Source: an uncultured Collinsella sp. (GTDB lineage Bacteria; Actinomycetota; Coriobacteriia; Coriobacteriales; Coriobacteriaceae). Taken from it: a stretch of DNA of 18,280 bases. The translations under genes were made by a program, and so were the position numbers. Numbering within the stretch: position 1 is the first letter of the stretch; the number at the start of each line of letters is the position of its first letter. The notes under the pieces were generated by a model. That model ran no database searches. It had not been told where the DNA came from and worked only from the letters and a program-made list of their open reading frames with translations. Below are positions 14,331 through 18,280 of this stretch, one piece after another. The stretch spans positions 1 through 18,280 of the forward strand of contig CAKTUC010000024.1 of NCBI GenBank assembly GCA_934617135.1, in the 5' to 3' direction.

Positions 14331-14356
14331 ACGGGCGCGGGCACCCCGCGACAGCC

Positions 14357-15319
14357 TCAACTCACACGCGGCACGCCGGCAACCTTGAGCTTGCGATCGA
14401 GCTTTGTCGGATCCCTTAGGTCATCCCAGCACAAGCGGACAATCTTACAGTTATCGAGCATCGAAAGCCTCGACTCACGCTGGCGCTCGTCAAATTGCGC
14501 CTTTGCGAGCTTGCCCTCCTCCACCGCCTTCTCACTTTTAATGAATCCGTCGAACTCCCCGATAATCAACCGGTCGCCCACGCGCCACAAGTAGTCAACG
14601 CGATATGGCTTTCCCGGCTCAACCGGGTCGAACAGCTCAACCTGCAGCTCCGGAACCTGCCAGCCGCGCTCGATCATCAAAGCGCGCGCCTTGGACTCGC
14701 CGCCGCTTTCCGACAGGCCATCGGCATACTGCGCAACCCTGCGCGCCGTCACAACACCGCGGCGATTCAGGCCAAGCTTGTCGATCGTCGCAATGAGATG
14801 CTGCTTAGATATAAGTTGCTCGTGAAGCACCGAGTCCGCAATGATCAGGCCCTCGACAAACGACGCATCGACCAGGCAATCCGTTATCGTCTGGTCGATA
14901 TCGGTCACGGCAATATCCATCTCGCTGGCCCGCGTGCGCCGGATATAGCGATGGCGAACGATCTTAGAGCCCGGCGTCGTCGATTGCGTCGGCATCACGG
15001 CAATATGGATGTGCGTCAAATTGGCATACGAGACCGAAAGGCCGTAAATCGCGGCCGCCGTATGGGAGCAGAATGTCCAGTCGGGGTGCTTTTGCGCGAG
15101 CGCCCGCACCCGGTGCAGGTAGCGCTGCCGAAACTTGAGCTCGGACCAATATTCCGGGCGCGCATACAGCCCTGGCATGACCACCTCGAGACTCCCTGTC
15201 GCCACCCGTCGCTCAATCTGCTTTGCCTCCGCCGCCGTACGCGCGTACACGCAGCTCATCTGCTGCTCGCATGCTTTGATATGGCTCGCAAGCCTTTGAT
15301 GCGCCGTCGCGTTTCCCAT
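14357..15319 (-). CDS. AbiEi-like winged-helix protein with C-terminal PD-(D/E)XK-type nuclease domain
   Basis: A 320-residue protein. The N-terminal 60 residues (RTAAEAKQIERRVATGSLEV then VMPGLYARPEYW) match the winged-helix region of AbiEi-family antitoxins. A middle domain holds HTAAAIYGL, HIHI and DIDQTITDCL. The C-terminus reads GGESKAR (E208), YRVDYLW (D242) and IIGEFDGFIK (E255, D257, K261), the order expected of a DUF559/Vsr-like nuclease. Such fusions are known in Actinobacteria and are often annotated as type IV antitoxins, but no AbiEii toxin gene lies next to it. The ATG at 15319 follows GGGAGG; an ATG 15 codons upstream is less likely. Three 11-bp repeats lie 58-90 bases upstream and may be an operator. 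It lies between repeat elements C and D. A defence role is inferred from the family. Confidence 0.75.
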   Translation of the reverse strand: MGNATAHQRLASHIKACEQQMSCVYARTAAEAKQIERRVATGSLEVVMPGLYARPEYWSELKFRQRYLHRVRALAQKHPDWTFCSHTAAAIYGLSVSYANLTHIHIAVMPTQSTTPGSKIVRHRYIRRTRASEMDIAVTDIDQTITDCLVDASFVEGLIIADSVLHEQLISKQHLIATIDKLGLNRRGVVTARRVAQYADGLSESGGESKARALMIERGWQVPELQVELFDPVEPGKPYRVDYLWRVGDRLIIGEFDGFIKSEKAVEEGKLAKAQFDERQRESRLSMLDNCKIVRLCWDDLRDPTKLDRKLKVAGVPRVS

Positions 15320-15376
15320 GTCGCCTCCCAGCTCTTGGAATGGCGCAAACGTACCAGACGGTTTCATGCGGAGTCT

Positions 15377-15409
15377 GACCAAATGCCGACCAAAAGCCGA
15401 CCAAATGCT
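15377..15409. repeat. Three tandem 11-bp repeats upstream of the AbiEi-like gene
   Basis: GACCAAATGCC, GACCAAAAGCC and GACCAAATGCT follow each other without gaps. The period is about one helical turn, so a protein could bind all three on one face. The array lies 58-90 bases before the start codon on the minus strand, where an operator would be expected. Autoregulation is known for AbiEi antitoxins, but whether this protein binds here is inference. Confidence 0.6.
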
Positions 15410-15466
15410 TGACGGATTTAGGCGTTTTCTACTAATGGCGTATTTCCGCAGGCAGAGCAATTGCCG

Positions 15467-15498
15467 AAAGGTCCCTGTCTCCACATTTAGAGACCTTT
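15467..15498. repeat. Imperfect hairpin with CCTGTCTCC loop
   Basis: AAAGGTC (15467-15473) and GACCTTT (15492-15498) form a 7-bp stem around CCTGTCTCCACATTTAGA. The stem and loop resemble AAAGGTGCCTGTCCCC of the repeat at 11638-11676, so this may be a decayed member of that family. Confidence 0.45.
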
Positions 15499-15614
15499 AT
15501 TCCATATGTTTCTCGGAAAGAAAATGTGCTGCAGTTCGAAACTACCTATTTTGCGACGTTGCCCGCACGTGCTCGGCGCGCAACGGGCTACCAGCTCGGC
15601 ACATGCCCAGAAAT

Positions 15615-15732
15615 TGAGAGTGGATAATCTCCCACTTTGAGCCTGCTATCAAGCCAAAAACGGGAGATTATCCACCCTCATCGTGTGAACGTCCGAAAAT
15701 CCACGCTCGTGTGTCCAGATTTCCTCGCTCGC
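15615..15732. repeat. Intergenic palindromic repeat, element D (hairpin plus two units)
   Basis: The left arm TGAGAGTGGATAATCTCCC (15615-15633) and right arm GGGAGATTATCCACCCTCA (15662-15680) pair with one mismatch. Units follow at 15691-15710 (GTCCGAAAATCCACGCTCGT, the clearest consensus copy) and at 15713-15732 (diverged, with CCTCGCTCGC as in element A). The orientation is the same as at A and C. It lies just beyond the 3' end of metA. Confidence 0.87.
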
Positions 15733-15768
15733 CGCGCGCCACGGCCACAGCAGCGGCACCGCCCCAGC

Positions 15769-16695
15769 CTAGTGCTCCTCGCCGGCGCGGGCCAGGTCGT
15801 AGGGCGTGGTCTGGTAGACGTAGTAGTTGAGCCAGTTGGTGTAGAACAGCTGAGCCTGGCTGCGCCAGACGTTGCGCGGCTCGGCGGTGGGGTCGTCGCC
15901 CGGGAAGTAATGCGCCGGCACCTCTGGATTAAGCCCGCGCTTGACGTCGCGCTCGTACTCCAGACGCAACGTGTCGGTATCGTACTCGGGATGGCCAAAG
16001 ACAAAAAAGCGACGACTGTCGGTCGACTTGACGATGTACAGGCCCACCTCGTCGGACACGGCCACGACCTCAAGCTGCGGCTCGGCCTCCACGTCCTCGC
16101 GGCGCACATCGGTGTTGCGCGAATGCACGGCATAGAAGCGGTCATCGAAACCGCGCACCAGCGGGCTTTGCGGCTTCACCAGATAATGCTCGAACACGCC
16201 GCTCGCCTTAGCCGGCAAATCGTACTTCTGAATACCGTAATGGTGATACAGGCCCGCCTGCGCGCCCCAGCAAATGTGCAGCGTGGAGTGCACGTGCGTG
16301 GTTGACCAGTCCATGATCTGGCAGAGCTCGGGCCAGTAGTCGACTTCCTCGAACGGCATCTGCTCCACCGGCGCGCCCGTGATGATCAGGCCGTCGTAGT
16401 GGATGTCGCGGATGTCGTCGAACGTGCGGTAGAACGTCTCCAGGTGGCCGGCGCTCACGTGCGTGGCCTCGTGCGTTTTGGTGCGTAGCAGGTCCACCTC
16501 CACCTGCAGCGGCGTGTTGGAGAGCTTGCGCATGATCTGCGTTTCGGTGGCGATCTTGGTGGGCATGAGGTTGAGGATGAGCACGCGCAGCGGACGGATG
16601 TCCTGGTGCAGCGCGCGGTACTCGGTCATGACAAAGATGTTCTCGCTCTCGAGCTGCGCGGCGGCAGGGAGGGCGTCGGGAATGCGAATGGGCAT
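15769..16695 (-). CDS. metA: Homoserine O-acetyltransferase, MetA family
   Basis: A 308-residue enzyme that acylates L-homoserine at the first committed step of methionine synthesis, in the cytoplasm. The catalytic cysteine is C142 in [15 protein letters not shown]; the catalytic His and Glu are in FVFGHPEYD near residues 235-237. Residue 111, in [15 protein letters not shown], is glutamate. In this family Glu111 is known to select acetyl-CoA and Gly111 succinyl-CoA, so I predict an acetyltransferase despite homology to succinyltransferases. The length is normal (about 300-310). The ATG at 16695 is preceded by AAGGAG. No SAM riboswitch or T-box was recognised upstream; a small dyad lies at 16757-16771. 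It is divergent from the dehydrogenase gene, with no methionine gene next to it. Confidence 0.95.
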   Translation of the reverse strand: MPIRIPDALPAAAQLESENIFVMTEYRALHQDIRPLRVLILNLMPTKIATETQIMRKLSNTPLQVEVDLLRTKTHEATHVSAGHLETFYRTFDDIRDIHYDGLIITGAPVEQMPFEEVDYWPELCQIMDWSTTHVHSTLHICWGAQAGLYHHYGIQKYDLPAKASGVFEHYLVKPQSPLVRGFDDRFYAVHSRNTDVRREDVEAEPQLEVVAVSDEVGLYIVKSTDSRRFFVFGHPEYDTDTLRLEYERDVKRGLNPEVPAHYFPGDDPTAEPRNVWRSQAQLFYTNWLNYYVYQTTPYDLARAGEEH

Positions 16696-16756
16696 GGATG
16701 CTCCTTACGAGTCAGTTGCAGCTATGGTACAACGAGCGGCCCCATCCACGCGAGCA

Positions 16757-16771
16757 CATCGCTCAGCGATG
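16757..16771. promoter_or_regulatory. 15-bp dyad CATCGCTcAGCGATG
   Basis: Seven-base arms around one central base form a near-continuous palindrome between the divergent metA and dehydrogenase genes, 61 bases before the metA start. It could be an operator for either gene. No known regulator motif is recognised. Confidence 0.35.
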
Positions 16772-16863
16772 CCGTCAGCGGCCCGAATCACTCCAAAAAT
16801 AGAGATTAAGGCATGTCCCAAAAATCTACGGCGCTTTAGCCTAGCAAAGTGGCAGCAGGACGC

Positions 16864-16869
16864 TACAAT
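16864..16869 (+). promoter_or_regulatory. Candidate -10 box (TACAAT) of the dehydrogenase gene
   Basis: TACAAT lies 38 bases upstream of the ATG and matches the -10 consensus at five of six positions. The -35 region at the expected distance (CTAGCA) is weak. It is plausible for a well-expressed metabolic gene. Confidence 0.35.
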
Positions 16870-16906
16870 GGTTCGACGCGAAAAACTCGGCCGAAAGGAT
16901 ACATAT

Positions 16907-17884
16907 ATGTACCAGACGCGTAAGATCGGTGTGGTCGGCCAGGGCCACGTAGGAGCACATGTCGCCAACAGCCTGCTTATGCAGGGCATTGCCGATGAGC
17001 TGTACCTGTGCGATATCAACGAGGCCAAGGTGACGTCCGAGGTCCAGGACCTGCGCGACTCCCTTTCGTTTGTCCCGTATAACACCAAAATCGTCAACTG
17101 CTACGACCACTACGAGGAGCTAGCTTGCTGCGACGTCATCGTCAACGCCGCCGGCAAGGTCGCGCTGGCCGCTGGCAACCGCGACGGTGAGTTGTTCTTT
17201 ACCACCGACGCCGCCCGCACCTTTGCCAAGCGCATCGTCGACGCCGGCTTCGACGGCATCTTTGTGAGCATCTCCAACCCCTGCGACGTCGTGTGCACCG
17301 AGCTGTGGCACCTGACCGGCTACGATCCCAAGAAGATCATCGGCTCGGGCTGCGGTCTGGATTCCGCCCGCCTGCGCACCGAGATCTCCAAGAAGGTCGG
17401 CGTGAGCCCCAAGTCCATCGACGCCTACATGATCGGCGAGCACGGCTTTAGCCAGCTGGCCGCCTTTAAGGCCGCGACCATCGCCGGCAAGAGCCTCAAC
17501 GAGCTTCAGGCCGAGAACCCCGACAAGTACACTTTTGACCACATGGAGGTCGAGGAGCTCGCGCGCAAGGGCGGCTATGTGACCTACCAGGGCAAGCAGT
17601 GCACCGAGTACGCCGTCGCCAACTCCGCCGCGCGCGTCTGCGCCGCCGTGCTGCACAACGAGCACGCCGTGCTTTCCGCCTCCACGCTCATGACCGGCCA
17701 GTATGGTGAGGAGGGCATCTTCACATCCCTGCCGTGCGTGATCGGCGCCGAGGGCGTCGAGGAGGTCTACACGCTCGACCTTTCCGAGCACGAGCTCGAG
17801 GGCTTCCACAAGAGTTGTCAGCACATCCGCGACAACATCTCCCAGCTCGACTGGTGGGACGCCGAGGCCTACGACGCAAAGTAG
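16907..17884 (+). CDS. L-lactate / L-2-hydroxyisocaproate dehydrogenase family protein
   Basis: A 325-residue NAD-dependent 2-hydroxyacid dehydrogenase of the LDH/MDH family, interconverting 2-oxo acids and L-2-hydroxy acids. The Rossmann start IGVVGQGHVGAHVA (7-20) is followed by D36 in YLCDINE, which favours NAD. The substrate-loop Arg is R92 (NRDGE), with D152 and R155 in LDSARLR and catalytic H179 in IGEHG. EELARKGGYVTYQGKQCTEY resembles L-2-hydroxyisocaproate dehydrogenase (EEARKGG...GKGYTSYGVA), so branched 2-oxo acids are possible substrates as well as pyruvate. The sequence cannot settle which. The ATG at 16907 has GAAAGGA upstream and begins directly at the Rossmann fold; the longer frame from 16463 overlaps metA and is rejected. 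A strong terminator follows. It may recycle NADH in fermentation. Confidence 0.9.
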   Translation: MYQTRKIGVVGQGHVGAHVANSLLMQGIADELYLCDINEAKVTSEVQDLRDSLSFVPYNTKIVNCYDHYEELACCDVIVNAAGKVALAAGNRDGELFFTTDAARTFAKRIVDAGFDGIFVSISNPCDVVCTELWHLTGYDPKKIIGSGCGLDSARLRTEISKKVGVSPKSIDAYMIGEHGFSQLAAFKAATIAGKSLNELQAENPDKYTFDHMEVEELARKGGYVTYQGKQCTEYAVANSAARVCAAVLHNEHAVLSASTLMTGQYGEEGIFTSLPCVIGAEGVEEVYTLDLSEHELEGFHKSCQHIRDNISQLDWWDAEAYDAK

Positions 17885-17925
17885 GCCGTTGGCTGCTGCA
17901 ACCTCGCGAATCTAAGCGCGATACC

Positions 17926-17967
17926 AAGCGGGCCGCGCCGGAAACCCCGGCGCGGCCCGCTTTTTTT
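17926..17967 (+). terminator. Strong intrinsic terminator of the dehydrogenase gene
   Basis: A 16-bp stem AAGCGGGCCGCGCCGG (17926-17941) pairs with 17947-17962 around an AAACC loop and runs into seven T residues (17961-17967). It lies 41 bases after the stop codon. Confidence 0.92.
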
Positions 17968-17991
17968 GGCTCACGCGGCACATTTGCGAAT

Positions 17992-18175
17992 CGAAGGTGA
18001 ATACTTTTCCCGAGAAGTGAACGGGCAAAATCGGACCCCCGAAGCATCGACACTTTTGAGGCACTGTTTCCTGCGGTTTCGTCGAAGTTTTCCTGCGGTT
18101 TTGGCGCCAAAAAGTGTGGATGCTTCGGGGGTCCAAAATAGGTCGTTCACTTCTCGGGAAAAGTATTCACCTTCG
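17992..18175. repeat. 184-nt near-perfect dyad (large hairpin) of unknown function
   Basis: The outer arms 17992-18023 and 18144-18175 are perfect 32-base complements. After a 9/9 internal loop the inner arms 18033-18048 (GGACCCCCGAAGCATC) and 18119-18134 pair perfectly for 16 bases. One G-G mismatch then separates an 8-bp stem (18050-18057 with 18110-18117). The 52-base loop holds two direct copies of TTTCCTGCGGTTT (18067-18079 and 18089-18101). It may be a MITE-like element or a structured RNA. No coding potential is seen, and no clear target duplication was found at the edges. Confidence 0.85.
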
Positions 18176-18193
18176 TTTTTCAACGAACTGAAA

Positions 18194-18261
18194 GGGGCCC
18201 TGAAAATCAGAACCACCCTTAAAAAGGGTGGTTTGCTCTTAGGGTATAACCCACGGGCCCC
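18194..18261. repeat. Nested hairpin near the right end
   Basis: The outer arms GGGGCCC (18194-18200) and GGGCCCC (18255-18261) enclose a 10-bp hairpin, AACCACCCTT (18211-18220) with AAGGGTGGTT (18224-18233) around AAA, and a small GGGT-ATA-ACCC palindrome (18242-18252). The inner hairpin is followed by TTGCTCTTA, which is weak as a terminator. It could be a structured leader for a gene beyond the window, or a mobile-element end. Confidence 0.45.
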
Positions 18262-18280
18262 GGGCTCGCGTCTAAAGGCG

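Larger units (their letters stand above)
15320..15768. other. Intergenic region between metA and the AbiEi-like gene
   Basis: A 449-base gap with no credible gene. From left to right it holds three 11-bp direct repeats (15377-15409), an imperfect hairpin with a CCTGTCTCC loop (15467-15498), AT-rich text around 15500-15550, and repeat element D (15615-15732), which ends 37 bases from the metA stop. The promoter of the AbiEi-like gene must lie in the first part; I could not choose boxes with confidence. Confidence 0.6.
17885..18280. other. Gene-free right end with terminator, large dyad and nested hairpin
   Basis: About 396 bases without a credible gene. They hold the terminator of the dehydrogenase gene, a 184-nt near-perfect dyad (17992-18175) and a nested hairpin (18194-18261). 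Minus-strand frames through the dyad have no ribosome binding site or recognisable content. The end of the window cuts the context. Confidence 0.6.

Noticed and set aside
14206..14388. 60-codon frame over repeat element C (RKSTLVCPIFHARG...)
   Set aside because: It is a translation of the repeat units; the same peptide text appears at other repeat loci for that reason.
16696..16906. SAM riboswitch or T-box upstream of metA
   Set aside because: No conserved core of a known methionine-linked riboswitch and no T-box sequence could be recognised; only a small dyad is present.
17912..18216. Minus-strand frames of 74-81 codons over the large dyad
   Set aside because: They overlap each other, follow the hairpin arms and have no convincing start or domain.
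18194..18280. tRNA or IS end at the right edge
   Set aside because: The hairpins do not form a cloverleaf, no T-loop consensus is present, and no transposase frame is visible before the window ends.

Overview
The window is a stretch of bacterial chromosome. Most of it is GC-rich by eye (about 60-65%), with a clearly AT-richer block around 3400-5500. High GC, Shine-Dalgarno starts, SipW-type secreted proteins, an L-2-hydroxyisocaproate-type dehydrogenase, an acetyl-CoA-type MetA and dispersed palindromic intergenic repeats together suggest an anaerobic gut actinobacterium of the Coriobacteriia, perhaps Collinsella. That placement is inference from gene content; no marker gene is present.

Layout. 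1-168: tail of an unrecognised gene. 169-468: repeats. 469-3378: a divergent type II restriction-modification pair, a Sau3AI/MutH-type endonuclease (minus) and a C5-cytosine methyltransferase (plus), expected to act at GATC. 3470-5288: two secreted TasA/camelysin-like proteins with SipW-type signal peptides (minus), with an intrinsic terminator between them. 5674-6183: an unrecognised protein (plus). 6231-8023: a two-gene operon (minus), a PilZ c-di-GMP receptor followed by a membrane-anchored protein whose ectodomain shares a C-terminal motif with the TasA-like proteins. 8504-11548: a large M16C zinc peptidase (plus). 11689-13344: a membrane protein combining zinc ribbon, EF-hand loop, leucine-rich and YD-like repeats (minus). 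13561-14157: 5-formyltetrahydrofolate cyclo-ligase (plus). 14357-15319: an AbiEi-like winged-helix protein fused to a PD-(D/E)XK-type nuclease domain (minus). 15769-16695: homoserine O-acetyltransferase MetA (minus). 16907-17884: L-lactate/L-2-hydroxyisocaproate dehydrogenase (plus). 17885-18280: a terminator, a 184-nt near-perfect dyad and a nested hairpin.

Themes. Two probable defence loci (the GATC R-M pair and the AbiEi-like nuclease) sit among housekeeping metabolism (MetA, folate cyclo-ligase, dehydrogenase, peptidase). Three TasA-like proteins next to a PilZ receptor suggest a c-di-GMP-linked surface or matrix locus.

The most unusual content is intergenic. There are two repeat families: a 20-nt unit (consensus near GTCCGAAAATCCACGCTCGT) usually joined to a GTGGATAATCTCCC hairpin, at four loci; and hairpins carrying a CCTGTCCC/GGGACAGG core, at several loci. 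A separate large dyad lies near the right end. No transposase, tRNA, rRNA or CRISPR array was seen.
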